A stretch of 64,000 nt of DNA from Coliplasma sp045538555 (GCA_045538555.1 JAZSRP010000016.1:1-64000); one strand, 5' to 3'. Positions 50,882-60,312 are shown, numbered from the stretch's first letter. Program-made: numbers and translations. Notes: a model not told the origin generated them from the letters alone.

Positions 50882-52954
50882 ATGAGCCAGAAGAATTTTA
50901 ATGAAGAACTGAAGAAAAAAGAGCGTTCTCAAACAGAAAACAATGAGAACAAGCCAATGACTCTTGACGATTCTCAGCGCGTCAAGGTTCTCAGCCCCGG
51001 TCAGCTGGTTTTTAAACGTTTTATTCGAAACAAACTGGCTATCGTTGGTACATGCATTCTTCTTTTCATGTTCCTCTTTGCGTTTGTCGGTCCTGTTTTT
51101 TATCCTTACTCTCAGTCTGAGCAGTTCTGGAAATTTGATGACCTGAATCTTGACTACGCTATTGCTACAGACAGAACAGAGTATCTCAACATCTGGGCTG
51201 ACGAGAATTATGACCAGAAGAGCATTGACAGAAACATCAGAAACAATATGAACTCTATAATCTCAGGGATGGAGGAGGAAGGTGTTGACATCAAGGTTGT
51301 CACAGACCGCAACGGTGTCAACTATACCGTCCGCAAGCTCGGAGAAAAGGTATATACTCTTGCAACCGAGATGATCGAGATTGGTGTTCTCAACGACAAG
51401 ATTGCTTTTTGTAATTTTAAAAAGCTTCAGGCGCCTGAGTATCAGGGCGAATTTGTTGAGCCCTATGCAGGATTTGTTGATTCTATCAATGGAGCTATCA
51501 ATGACAAGTCGTTCAGATTTGATGGTGAGGACGGATATACTTACAGCATCGAAAGCGCCGGAATCAAAAATTCCTACGTTGTCTACATACACGGTTATTC
51601 AGGAAATATCGACTATACTGTAGAAGAGGAACTGGGCGATGAGTTTGTTTCCGCTGCTGCACAAGCTGCCGAAACCGAGGGTCTTTCCTTTGAATTTGAT
51701 TCAAAGAAATACTCACTCACAGCTCTTGAGGATGGCACGTTTATGGTTTACGAGCAGATCGATGCAAACGTTCTGTACGTTACCACAGTGTATACCTATG
51801 ACCTTCTTGAAAAGGGTGAGGAATTTTCCAACCAGTTGAAATTCCTTGTATATTCCAACATATACTCGGGCAAGAACTTTGATTATGATGGAAGCACCTA
51901 TTCTATTGATCCCAACAACGGCGCACCTGTGCTGAAAAAAGACGGTGCTGACTATGCAAGAATTACCACCTTTGCGGTGAGAACTCCCGCAGGCAATGAT
52001 ACATTTGATGTTGCGTTCAAGGATAAGGTAAATCAAGTTATCACCGCAATGAACAACGACGGTGCAATCACCACTGCGTTTGATTACGGTGTACCCACAA
52101 GAGATTATGAGACAGGTGAGTATGTCTACGACGAGAATGGAAACAATATCGTTGAGAACAGAACAATCACCGTCACTCGCAAGAACACAGACTATTCACT
52201 GCAGTGCATACAGACCAAAAAAGTTTTGGACAGATATGCATCGCCTTCTGCTGAGCATATACTCGGAACCGACGGTGACAGTATGGATATCTTCTCCCGT
52301 ATTATGTACGGTGGCAGAATCTCACTGCTTGTTGGCTTTGTAGTCGTTATCATCGAAACAATACTCGGCGTAATCATGGGAGGTATTGCAGGATACTTTG
52401 GCGGTTGGGTTGACAACCTTATCATGCGTATGGTTGACATCTTTTACTGTATCCCCAGCATGCCCATCCTTATTATTCTCGGATCGTTGTTTGAAACACT
52501 TGGAATGGACCCCTATGTACGCTTGATGTGGTTGATGGCGGTTCTTGGATTCCTCGGCTGGGCAGGAATTGCCCGTCTGGTAAGAGGTCAGATTCTCTCC
52601 CTCCGTGAGCAGGAGTTCATGGTTGCGGCAGAATCAACGGGTCTTCGCACCGGACGCAGAATTTTCAAACATCTGGTTCCCAACGTTATGCCACAGCTTA
52701 TCGTTTCCGCAACAATGGGTCTTGGCGGCGTTATATTGACAGAATCCACGCTCTCGTTCCTGGGATTGGGCGTAAAGAGACCTCTGGCAACATGGGGTAC
52801 AATGATCAACGCTGTTACACAGTCTATTGAGAGCATGACACAGTATGCATACATCTGGATCCCTGTGGGTCTGCTTATCTGTCTCACCGTTATCGCTTTC
52901 AACTTTGTTGGCGACGGTCTCAGAGATGCATTTGACCCGAAGATGAAGAGATAA
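50882..52954 (+). CDS. Peptide ABC transporter permease with giant extracytoplasmic insert (OppC-like)
   Basis: OppC proteins are usually about 300 residues; this one has 690. The N-terminal tail and first membrane helix (about 50-72) are normal. The usual EHILGTDGDSMDIFSRIMYGGRISL resumes near 458, followed by five helices and the EAA loop (ESTGLRTGRRIFKHLVPN). Between them lies an insert of about 375 residues that should be outside the membrane. It shows repeated modules, a helix followed by strands with F-x-FDG-x-x-Y-x-I, at about 135-160, 210-236, 269-290 and 332-360. It has no frame break. It may cooperate with the enlarged OppA. GGGGTG lies upstream. Confidence 0.9.
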   Translation: MSQKNFNEELKKKERSQTENNENKPMTLDDSQRVKVLSPGQLVFKRFIRNKLAIVGTCILLFMFLFAFVGPVFYPYSQSEQFWKFDDLNLDYAIATDRTEYLNIWADENYDQKSIDRNIRNNMNSIISGMEEEGVDIKVVTDRNGVNYTVRKLGEKVYTLATEMIEIGVLNDKIAFCNFKKLQAPEYQGEFVEPYAGFVDSINGAINDKSFRFDGEDGYTYSIESAGIKNSYVVYIHGYSGNIDYTVEEELGDEFVSAAAQAAETEGLSFEFDSKKYSLTALEDGTFMVYEQIDANVLYVTTVYTYDLLEKGEEFSNQLKFLVYSNIYSGKNFDYDGSTYSIDPNNGAPVLKKDGADYARITTFAVRTPAGNDTFDVAFKDKVNQVITAMNNDGAITTAFDYGVPTRDYETGEYVYDENGNNIVENRTITVTRKNTDYSLQCIQTKKVLDRYASPSAEHILGTDGDSMDIFSRIMYGGRISLLVGFVVVIIETILGVIMGGIAGYFGGWVDNLIMRMVDIFYCIPSMPILIILGSLFETLGMDPYVRLMWLMAVLGFLGWAGIARLVRGQILSLREQEFMVAAESTGLRTGRRIFKHLVPNVMPQLIVSATMGLGGVILTESTLSFLGLGVKRPLATWGTMINAVTQSIESMTQYAYIWIPVGLLICLTVIAFNFVGDGLRDAFDPKMKR

Positions 52955-52964
52955 GGAGGTCACT

Positions 52965-54176
52965 ATGGCAAAGAAAGAAAAAACAAAATCAAGCTCATAT
53001 ATCTCCGGTAAGGAATCCAGCCGTATATCCAGATTCAACCGCAAGCTGACACGCAAGCTTGAAAAGAAATATCACAACGCAAAAACAAATCCCGAGGTGT
53101 ACAAAACAAAAATGCGTGACCCCAACAACGTGTTGGAGTGCGATAACGTTTGTACCTACTTCTTCACCGATATCGGCACCGTAAAAGCTGTTGACGGCGT
53201 TACTTTTGATGTTCCCAAAAATACAACGGTAGGTATTGTTGGTGAGTCGGGATGCGGAAAGAGTGTTACATCTCTTTCGATCATGCAGCTTCTTCAGCGT
53301 CCGGTAGGTCAGGTTGTAGGCGGTGAGATCAGATTCAATTTTGGAGACGGAGAGGCATACAATATCGTCAACACTCCCAATTCTGAGATGATGAAGATCC
53401 GCGGCAACAAGATCTCAATGATCTTTCAGGAGCCTATGACCAGTCTCAATCCTGTATTCCGTATCGGAATGCAGGTTGATGAGGTTATCAAGCTTCACAA
53501 CCCTGAGATGCATGACGAGGAAGTAAAGGAACGCACTATTGAGATGCTCAAAATGGTTGGTATTGCCAACTCAGAGGGCGTTTACAGTATGTATCCTCAC
53601 GAGCTTTCGGGTGGTATGCGTCAGAGAATTATGATTGCGATTGCACTTGCCTGCAAGCCCGAGATCATCATTGCTGACGAGCCCACGACTGCACTTGATG
53701 TTACTATTCAGGCGCAGATCCTTGATCTTCTCAAAGACCTGAAAGACAAGGTAAACAGCTCCATCGTGCTTATTACGCACGATCTTGGTGTTATTGCCCA
53801 CATGGCTGATTATGTTGTGGTTATGTATGCCGGCAGAATCGTTGAAAAGGGAACCAGCGAAGATATTTTCCACAATCCTCTCCATCCCTATACAATCGGT
53901 TTGATGAAGAGCAAGCCCGCTATCAACAAGAAAGTGGATTCGCTTTACAACATCCGCGGCAACGTGCCCAATCCTATCAATATGCCCAACCATTGCTATT
54001 TCAAGGACCGCTGTGACCTTTGTGTAGAGAAATGTGACGGAAAATATCCGCCATCCATCAAGGTCAGTGATACTCATATTGTTTCCTGCTGGAAATACGT
54101 TGATCAAGGCGAGATCCTTGAATACCCAAAAACTGTGAACGTGGAGGAACTGTTGAATGAACTCTCAAGCAAATAA
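52965..54176 (+). CDS. Peptide ABC transporter ATPase (OppD-like)
   Basis: The 403-residue ATPase has Walker A GESGCGKSVTS near 92, signature LSGGMRQRIMIAIAL, Walker B IIADEPTTALDV, the switch His, and a C-terminal oligopeptide-transporter cysteine segment (CYFKDRCDLCVEKC) of the Opp family that can bind an iron-sulfur cluster. A basic N-terminal extension of about 45 residues makes it longer than usual. AAGGAGG precedes the ATG. It overlaps oppF by 20 bases. Confidence 0.93.
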   Translation: MAKKEKTKSSSYISGKESSRISRFNRKLTRKLEKKYHNAKTNPEVYKTKMRDPNNVLECDNVCTYFFTDIGTVKAVDGVTFDVPKNTTVGIVGESGCGKSVTSLSIMQLLQRPVGQVVGGEIRFNFGDGEAYNIVNTPNSEMMKIRGNKISMIFQEPMTSLNPVFRIGMQVDEVIKLHNPEMHDEEVKERTIEMLKMVGIANSEGVYSMYPHELSGGMRQRIMIAIALACKPEIIIADEPTTALDVTIQAQILDLLKDLKDKVNSSIVLITHDLGVIAHMADYVVVMYAGRIVEKGTSEDIFHNPLHPYTIGLMKSKPAINKKVDSLYNIRGNVPNPINMPNHCYFKDRCDLCVEKCDGKYPPSIKVSDTHIVSCWKYVDQGEILEYPKTVNVEELLNELSSK

Positions 54177-55197
54177 TACCAACAATCCCTCTGAGAACGA
54201 TTATCTTCTTGAAGTCAATCACCTGAAAAAGTATTTTCCTATCAAATCCAGCTTTTTCAAAATGACCGTTGGCAACGTAAAAGCAGTTGATGACATTTCA
54301 TTCAAAATCAAGCGTGGCACAACAATGGGTCTTGTTGGCGAGTCTGGATGCGGAAAAACCACAGTCGGAAAGACGATTCTCCGTCTTCACAGCATCACTG
54401 ACGGTGAGGTCAAGTTCAACGGCGTTGACATTTTCAAGCTTGATAAAAAGAGTCTTCGCAAGATGCGCCCCAAGATTCAGATCATCTTTCAGGATCCTTA
54501 TTCCAGCCTTTCGCCCCGTCTTCCCATCGGTGAGATCATCGGTGAGGGTGTGCGTGAGCACGGAATAGTTCCTCCTGAGGAGTTTGATGATTATATCACC
54601 CGCATCATGCGTGCCTGCGGCTTGCAGGAATATCACAAGGACAGATATCCGCACGAGTTCAGCGGCGGCCAGAGACAGCGTATCTGCATTGCAAGAGCAA
54701 TTGCCCTCAATCCTGAGTTTATTCTCTGTGATGAGCCGGTATCGGCACTTGACGTTTCGATTCAGGCACAGATCATCAACCTTTTGTCCGACCTGCAAAA
54801 AGAGTTCAACTTGACATATCTGTTCATTTCCCATGACCTTTCCGTTGTTCAGCATATTTCTGACACGGTTGGTGTTATGTACCTGGGTTCAATGGTAGAG
54901 TTTGCCGAAACAGATGCACTGTTTGACAAACCTATGCACCCTTACACACAAGCGCTTTTCTCAGCAATTCCCGTTCCTGATCCTGATGTAAAAATGGACA
55001 GAATTGTTTTGGAAGGCAGCATTCCTTCTCCTGCAAATCCTCCCAGCGGATGCAAATTCCACACTCGCTGCAAGGACTGTATGGAGATATGCAAAACCGA
55101 GAATCCCTCGTTCAGAGAGATTGAGCCCGGTCACTTTGTGGCGTGCCACCTCTATGATGCGATGGAATCTTTGGAGAACAAACAGGACGAGCAATGA
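54157..55197 (+). CDS. Peptide ABC transporter ATPase (OppF-like)
   Basis: The 346-residue ATPase has Walker A GESGCGKTTVG near 66, signature FSGGQRQRICIARAI, Walker B FILCDEPVSALDV, switch His in FISHDLSV, and the C-terminal Cys segment (CKFHTRCKDCMEIC). It pairs with the OppD-like protein as the heterodimeric motor. It overlaps the upstream ATPase gene and is coupled by ATGA to a small gene at its end. Confidence 0.93.
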   Translation: MNSQANNTNNPSENDYLLEVNHLKKYFPIKSSFFKMTVGNVKAVDDISFKIKRGTTMGLVGESGCGKTTVGKTILRLHSITDGEVKFNGVDIFKLDKKSLRKMRPKIQIIFQDPYSSLSPRLPIGEIIGEGVREHGIVPPEEFDDYITRIMRACGLQEYHKDRYPHEFSGGQRQRICIARAIALNPEFILCDEPVSALDVSIQAQIINLLSDLQKEFNLTYLFISHDLSVVQHISDTVGVMYLGSMVEFAETDALFDKPMHPYTQALFSAIPVPDPDVKMDRIVLEGSIPSPANPPSGCKFHTRCKDCMEICKTENPSFREIEPGHFVACHLYDAMESLENKQDEQ

Positions 55198-55448
55198 GCA
55201 AAAAAAGAAAGCAGTATGATGACGATGACTGCAGAACCGTTGCCAACATGAATGTTGACGGTATGCCATGGTACGTGGAACGTGCCAACAAGGCATCAAA
55301 ATCAAACGACAACGGCATCCAAATGTCAAAAACCGAGGAGCGAGCCATGCTACGCGGTGTGGTTCTTGCAACCCTTGCGGTGACAGGTATTTTTGTGCTG
55401 GGCGGGCTGCTGTTCATTTTGTTTTGTACAAACATTTGGTTCAAATAA
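55194..55448 (+). CDS. Small single-pass membrane protein at the end of the opp operon
   Basis: I do not recognise this 84-residue protein. Residues 1-52 are charged and soluble; one membrane helix spans about 55-78. The ATG overlaps the oppF stop (ATGA), showing translational coupling, so it is likely made with the transporter. A role as accessory subunit is inference. Confidence 0.7.
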   Translation: MSKKRKQYDDDDCRTVANMNVDGMPWYVERANKASKSNDNGIQMSKTEERAMLRGVVLATLAVTGIFVLGGLLFILFCTNIWFK

Positions 55449-55453
55449 AATCA

Positions 55454-55487
55454 CACAAAAAGGGATCCGCATGGTTCTCTTTTTGTG
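55454..55487 (+). terminator. Possible terminator of the opp operon
   Basis: CACAAAAAG and CTTTTTGTG pair around an inner stem with G-T pairs. The T-run lies inside the stem, so efficiency is doubtful. Confidence 0.4.
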
Positions 55488-55503
55488 TTTGGAGGACATT
55501 TTT

Positions 55504-56181
55504 ATGAAACGTTCTGAGATCAACAGAATAATCAAAGAGAATATTGAGTTTATCAAAGAAATGAAATTCTGCCTGCCTCCGTTTGCTTATTTTTCTCCTG
55601 AGGAATGGGCAGATAAGGGCTGTGAGTATAACGAGATCCGTGACAATATGCTGGGCTGGGATGTGACAGATTACGGTCACGGAGATTTTCAGAAGATCGG
55701 TCTTTTCCTTTTCACTATCCGCAATGGAAATCTCAAAACAAATTCCCAAAAGACATATGCAGAAAAGCTTCTGATCTCCGATGAGAACCAATACAGTCCC
55801 ATGCATTTTCATTTTAATAAAATGGAGGATATCATCAACCGCGGCGGCGGAAATATCATCGTGGAAGTTTACAACTGTGATGAAAATGAGGGCCTTGCAG
55901 ATACGGATGTTACCGTAAACATTGATGGATGTACAAGAACCGTCCCGGCGGGCACAAAACTGCGCCTGACACCCGGAGAGAGCATTACACTGCCCCCCAG
56001 ACAGTATCACGCATTCTGGGCAGAGGAGGGGTATGGAAAAGTGCTTATCGGCGAGGTTTCAATGGTGAACGACGACAATACTGACAACCGTTTTTATGAA
56101 ACGCAGGGCAGATTTCCTACAATCGAGGAGGATGAACCTCCCGTTCATCTGCTATGCAATGAGTACCCAAAAGCAGATTAA
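55504..56181 (+). CDS. D-lyxose ketol-isomerase-like protein
   Basis: The 225-residue cupin fits the D-lyxose isomerase (YdaE) family. The likely metal ligands are the His pair and Glu of MHFHFNKMEDI and a late His in RQYHAFWAEEG. The family interconverts D-lyxose and D-xylulose or related sugars; the physiological substrate here is unknown. GGAGGAC precedes the ATG at 55504. A strong terminator follows. Confidence 0.85.
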   Translation: MKRSEINRIIKENIEFIKEMKFCLPPFAYFSPEEWADKGCEYNEIRDNMLGWDVTDYGHGDFQKIGLFLFTIRNGNLKTNSQKTYAEKLLISDENQYSPMHFHFNKMEDIINRGGGNIIVEVYNCDENEGLADTDVTVNIDGCTRTVPAGTKLRLTPGESITLPPRQYHAFWAEEGYGKVLIGEVSMVNDDNTDNRFYETQGRFPTIEEDEPPVHLLCNEYPKAD

Positions 56182-56187
56182 AAAAAT

Positions 56188-56224
56188 AACAACGCTTCCG
56201 TTTTTTTGGAAGCGTTGTTTTTTG
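56188..56224. terminator. Bidirectional terminator
   Basis: AACAACGCTTCC and GGAAGCGTTGTT flank a T-rich loop, followed by a T-run. It separates the lyxose-isomerase-like gene from the convergent PTS IIC-like gene. Confidence 0.88.
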
Positions 56225-56238
56225 TTGAAAAGAAATTG

Positions 56239-57303
56239 TTAAAGCTCCAGCGCAAGGTCTCCGGTTTTGATCCAGCCCAACTTGCGAAATACCTCACTGA
56301 AAGCAAGTGTTGCCACTGCAGGGATAAGCAGACATACCACAAAAATTCCGATCCAAAGCTCAGCAGTCATGGTCTCAACAGAAGAGATAACACCAAGAGG
56401 CCCTACCAAACCGCAGGTGCCCATACCTGCAGAAACACCGGTGTTTGGAAGCTTGAATACAAGGGTTGCAACAGGTCCTGCAATCGCAGAGGAAAGAATT
56501 GATGGAATCCAGATGATGGGTTTTTTGATAATATTTCCCATCTGGAGCATAGATGTTCCCAAGCCCTGTGCGAGAATGCCGCCCCAACGGTTTTCTCTAA
56601 AGCTCATTACAGCAAATCCAACCATCTGACAGCAGCAGCCTGCTGTTGCAGCGCCGCCGGCAATGCCTGTAATACCGATCATCGCGCAAATTGCTGCAGA
56701 GCTGATGGGCAGGGTAAGGATGATACCAACAACAACAGAAACAATGATTCCCATCACAAAGGGATGCATCTCCGTTGCGGTATTAATAAAATCACCCAGC
56801 CAATACATGCCGTACGCCACACCCGGGCAGCAGATGGATGCAATACCGTATCCGATAAGAATTGTAAAAATCGGAGTAACAAGAATGTCAACCTTTGTGC
56901 GCTTGTTGACCAGCTTTCCGATCTCGGTTGCGATGAGAACCGCAAGAAAAGATCCGGCAGGCCCTGCGGAATAAAAAATCTCGCTGCCATTTGCGGTAAT
57001 GGTGGAACCCATAATGTAGCCCATGGCGCCCACAACAGCGGCTGAATAAAGCAAAAGCCCTGTCGCCTTGAGAGCCATGGCAACAGCCACACCAATGGCG
57101 GCTCCGACCACGTAGTTGTTCATGGCAATTGCCGAAATATCAAGCAAAAACTGAATATCCAGCTGTTGACCAAGAGTTTTGAGAATGGTGCCAACCAGGA
57201 GGGAAACAAAAAGTCCCTGTGCCATTGCACCCATTGCAGTAACAAAATAGGTTTTCCAGGATAGCTCAATCCCTCTGGATTTTAAAAAGTTCCTGATTTT
57301 CAT
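56239..57303 (-). CDS. PTS IIC-like membrane protein (PTS_EIIC_2 family)
   Basis: The 354-residue protein has about nine or ten membrane segments. It matches the PTS_EIIC_2 type by its FVTAMGAMAQGLFVSLLVGTILKTLG start and the GTSMLQMGNI...KKPIIWIPSILSSAIAGP segment. These are often annotated as PTS sugar IIC, but no IIA or IIB domain is fused or adjacent, so sugar phosphorylation is unproven. AAAGGAAG and a consensus-like promoter lie upstream. Confidence 0.82.
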   Translation of the reverse strand: MKIRNFLKSRGIELSWKTYFVTAMGAMAQGLFVSLLVGTILKTLGQQLDIQFLLDISAIAMNNYVVGAAIGVAVAMALKATGLLLYSAAVVGAMGYIMGSTITANGSEIFYSAGPAGSFLAVLIATEIGKLVNKRTKVDILVTPIFTILIGYGIASICCPGVAYGMYWLGDFINTATEMHPFVMGIIVSVVVGIILTLPISSAAICAMIGITGIAGGAATAGCCCQMVGFAVMSFRENRWGGILAQGLGTSMLQMGNIIKKPIIWIPSILSSAIAGPVATLVFKLPNTGVSAGMGTCGLVGPLGVISSVETMTAELWIGIFVVCLLIPAVATLAFSEVFRKLGWIKTGDLALEL

Positions 57304-57332
57304 ATTACACTTCCTTTGGTTTGATAACAGTT

Positions 57333-57361
57333 ATTTTATCCTTGTCATCTGTATGTGTCAA
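57333..57361 (-). promoter_or_regulatory. Promoter of the PTS IIC-like gene
   Basis: TTGACA and TAAAAT on the minus strand with a 17-bp spacer. Confidence 0.7.
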
Positions 57362-57374
57362 TATGATTTTTCAA

Positions 57375-57412
57375 CAAAAAAAGTCTGTTGTAAAACGATT
57401 TTTGCAACAGAC
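57375..57412 (-). terminator. Terminator after sigG
   Basis: GTCTGTTG and CAACAGAC pair around a loop of about 14 nt; on the minus strand a run of seven T follows. Confidence 0.85.
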
Positions 57413-57428
57413 CAAAAAATATTTGTTT

Positions 57429-58199
57429 TTATTGCATCATTTTTCGCACCTGTTCAAGAGCGTTTTTTTCAAGTCTGCTCACCTGTGCCTGAGAGATCCC
57501 GATTTCTTTTGACACCTCGGTTTGGGTTTTACCGCTGTAGTATCTCATCAAAAGAATCTTTTTTTCGCGATTCCCCAAAGAATTGATGGCTGTATTTATT
57601 GCAATGTTATCCAGCCAGTTTTCGTCATTGGAGTTTGTATCTTTGATCTGATCCAACACAAAAACAGAGTCTCCGTTGTCAGAATAGACCGGCTCAAAAA
57701 GAGAAATAGGTTCAAGAATTGCATCCAATGCCGTTGCAACCGATGCGGTCTTTTCACCAAGCTCTTTTGCGATCTCCTCCACAGTGGGCTCTTTTGATGT
57801 TTTTGACCACAAGCGCTCCCGAACCTGAAGTGCCCTGTATGCAAGATCGCGCAATGAACGGGGAACTCTTACGGGATTGTAATCACGAAGGTAGCGTCTC
57901 AGCTCGCCAATAATCATAGGAACGGCATAAGTTGAGAATTTTAAGTCAAGAGAAACGTCAAAATTGTCAATGGCTTTGATAAGTCCGATGCACCCCACCT
58001 GAAAAAGATCATCAGGGTTGTCACCCCTGTTCTGAAATGAACGCAGTACGCTGAGGACAAGACGCAAATTTCCGTTTATCAACTTCTCGCGGGCGGATTT
58101 GTCTCCCTGTTTTGTGCGGATCAGCAAGTCGCTCTTTTCTTTTTCGGACAAAACTTTCAGCTTTGAGGTATTGACACCGCATATCTCGACCTTGTACAT
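57429..58199 (-). CDS. sigG: RNA polymerase sporulation sigma factor SigG
   Basis: The 257-residue sigma-70 family factor directs late forespore gene expression. The N-terminal KVEICGVNTSKLKVL is the characteristic SigG opening. Region 2 shows NGNLRLVLSVLRSF, DDLFQVGCIGLIKAIDNFD and FSTYAVPMIIGELRRYLRD; region 4 ends with EIGISQAQVSRLEKNAL. GGAGGTT precedes the ATG at 58199, and the longer reading is not needed. No sigE or spoIIGA lies beside it here. No clear SigF/SigG promoter was found in the short upstream gap. Confidence 0.93.
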   Translation of the reverse strand: MYKVEICGVNTSKLKVLSEKEKSDLLIRTKQGDKSAREKLINGNLRLVLSVLRSFQNRGDNPDDLFQVGCIGLIKAIDNFDVSLDLKFSTYAVPMIIGELRRYLRDYNPVRVPRSLRDLAYRALQVRERLWSKTSKEPTVEEIAKELGEKTASVATALDAILEPISLFEPVYSDNGDSVFVLDQIKDTNSNDENWLDNIAINTAINSLGNREKKILLMRYYSGKTQTEVSKEIGISQAQVSRLEKNALEQVRKMMQ

Positions 58200-58270
58200 A
58201 AAAAACCTCCAAAATGGTTTACACAAAAAGTGTTCCCATCTTGGAGGCAAAAAAATCCGTCAAATTGTAA

Positions 58271-59569
58271 TCATTCTGAAAAATTAAAGGTATTATTCTC
58301 TCTGCCGCTTTGCTGCTTTGAACCTTTGTGCTTTTTGAAAGAAACAACAAAAGCTGTTCCACTGTCGGCGTTGCTGGTGACCGAAATTTTTCCGTTGTTT
58401 GTCTCCACAATTCGCTTTGCGATTGAGAGTCCCAGACCGTTGCCGCCGATCTCACGAGAACGGGAAGTGTCAACACGGAAAAAGCGTTCAAATACCCGAG
58501 GGAGCATCTCCTTTGGTATCGGATCTCCGGTGTTGAAAACCGAAATGACTGCTTTGTCAGAATCAGAAAACAATTTAAATTTTATCACGCCGTTTGTGTT
58601 GGAGTATTTCACGGCATTGTCCAGCAATATCACAATGAGCTCCTTGATAGCTTTTGCTTGGCCGTATACAAAAACCGACGGTTGAATGTTTATCTCAAAA
58701 GATTTGTTTCGCTCAAAGCATATGCTCTCAAATGGCAGAGCCGCTTCATATGAAGCGCTGCTGAGGTCAAAAATTTCGCTCTCTTCGCTTTTGATGATCT
58801 CGTCGGACTTTGCAAGATAGAGCATATCAGTCACAAGGGATGACATTCTGGTTGTCTCGTCTTTTATGTTTGACAGCCATTTTGACTGCTCGCAAACCCG
58901 TGACTCGGGATTTGAAAGCAATATTTCTGTGTTTGCAAGTACAACCGTAATGGGTGTTTTTAGTTCATGAGATGCATCTGAGATGAGTTGTTGCTGTTGC
59001 TTCAGGGATTTTTCAATAGGAGATGCAACAAATCCGGCCAAAAGTATGCTGATAAAGAAAAACACGACAAAAACAGTGATTCCTACTACAAAAAATAATA
59101 CAAAGTGTCTTGCAAGCTCATCATATTCATACTGCCTGTCAAGAAAAATAATCTTTTTTCCAACAGGAGTGGTTTTATAATGGTATCTGAAATTAAAATC
59201 ATCAAGAATTCCAATGTCAGAGGTTTGGCTGTTTACTGCATTGATGAGGTTGTTGATGTGTGTTTTTTGCGCTTCTGTCAGCTCCGCTTCATCCCCGAAA
59301 CCTTGAATATAACAGGTGTTGTTGAACTCATTGAGGTCGATAATATATGTTGATAGGTGAGAGTATCTGTCTTTTTTTGCGCTTTCGGGATCCAAAAAAT
59401 GATCCAGCCCGGTTCTTCCGGTCATGAGAATATCAGTCATGGCGTTGATGCTTTTATTTTCAAGGTCGTTTTTTGTGTGAACAAAGATAATAACACATAC
59501 GATTGTCACAAATGTGAGTATCAGCGTCATGTTGATAACGACAAATTTTCTTTTCAGCTTTTTGATCAA
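58271..59569 (-). CDS. Sensor histidine kinase
   Basis: The 432-residue kinase has two membrane segments (about 10-30 and 165-187) flanking an outside sensor domain of about 130 residues. The phospho-His is in DASHELKTPITVV, the N box in VILLDNAVKYS, and the G boxes in FNTGDPIP and GGNGLGLSIAKRI. It pairs with the upstream response regulator gene, overlapping it by 4 bases. The signal is unknown. Confidence 0.92.
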   Translation of the reverse strand: MIKKLKRKFVVINMTLILTFVTIVCVIIFVHTKNDLENKSINAMTDILMTGRTGLDHFLDPESAKKDRYSHLSTYIIDLNEFNNTCYIQGFGDEAELTEAQKTHINNLINAVNSQTSDIGILDDFNFRYHYKTTPVGKKIIFLDRQYEYDELARHFVLFFVVGITVFVVFFFISILLAGFVASPIEKSLKQQQQLISDASHELKTPITVVLANTEILLSNPESRVCEQSKWLSNIKDETTRMSSLVTDMLYLAKSDEIIKSEESEIFDLSSASYEAALPFESICFERNKSFEINIQPSVFVYGQAKAIKELIVILLDNAVKYSNTNGVIKFKLFSDSDKAVISVFNTGDPIPKEMLPRVFERFFRVDTSRSREIGGNGLGLSIAKRIVETNNGKISVTSNADSGTAFVVSFKKHKGSKQQSGRENNTFNFSE

Positions 59570-60252
59570 GTCTCTGTCTCACCTCCGCACACAAGATGAT
59601 ATCCGATTTTTCTGATGGTGTTTATTGATACGGTTGAACCTACAAAATCCAGCTTTTTTCGTAGGAATGAGATATATACCTCCACGTTGTTATCCTCCGC
59701 ATCGGAGAGATAACCCCATACTTTTGTGATAATGTCATCTTTGCTGAAAATCTGGGAAGGGTTGGACATAAACAGCTTGAGGATCTCAAATTCTTTAAAA
59801 CCGAGATGAACGGATTTTCCGTTGGCCTCAAGAGTGTAGGTGTTGAGATTGAGACAGAGATTGTCCAATCTCAGTGTGTCAACAATAATCTCACCCTTGC
59901 GCCTTGTGAGAGCGCGTATACGTGCCAAAAGCTCGTCTTTTAAAAACGGCTTGGTCAAATAATCGTCAGCACCGCAATCGAGACCTCTCACCTTATCGTT
60001 TACGTCGTCGCGGGCAGTGAGCAAAAGAACCGGGGTGTTGATTTTTTTTGCTCGCAGATGCTTTAGTATTTCAAACCCGTCCATTCTGGGTATCATAATG
60101 TCAAGCAGAATCACGTCGTATATTCCGCTTTCGGCATATTCAAGTCCGTCAATGCCGTCATAAACCGCATCGCAGGCGTATTTTTGTGCAGTCAAAATCT
60201 CTTTCAAACTGTCAGCGAGGTTTCGCTCGTCTTCCACAACAAGTATGTTCAT
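59566..60252 (-). CDS. OmpR-family response regulator
   Basis: The 228-residue regulator has an N-terminal receiver domain (phospho-Asp51 in VILLDIMIPRMDG, Lys near 101 in LTKPF) and a C-terminal winged helix (about 130-225, with FEILKLFMSNP and DNNVEVYISFLRKKLD). GGAGGCG precedes the ATG at 60252. Direct repeats with 11-bp period lie just upstream and suggest autoregulation. Partner of the kinase that follows. Confidence 0.93.
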   Translation of the reverse strand: MNILVVEDERNLADSLKEILTAQKYACDAVYDGIDGLEYAESGIYDVILLDIMIPRMDGFEILKHLRAKKINTPVLLLTARDDVNDKVRGLDCGADDYLTKPFLKDELLARIRALTRRKGEIIVDTLRLDNLCLNLNTYTLEANGKSVHLGFKEFEILKLFMSNPSQIFSKDDIITKVWGYLSDAEDNNVEVYISFLRKKLDFVGSTVSINTIRKIGYHLVCGGETET

Positions 60253-60289
60253 ATTATATCGCCTCCGATTGTGATGATAGAGCAATTAA

Positions 60290-60309
60290 CTTAAAACCCA
60301 CTTAAAACC
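60290..60309 (-). promoter_or_regulatory. Likely response-regulator box (11-bp direct repeats)
   Basis: GGTTTTAAG occurs twice on the minus strand, 11 bp apart (60290-60298 and 60301-60309), just upstream of the response regulator gene. One helical turn spacing is typical of OmpR/PhoB-type sites. Confidence 0.6.
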
Positions 60310-60312
60310 AAA

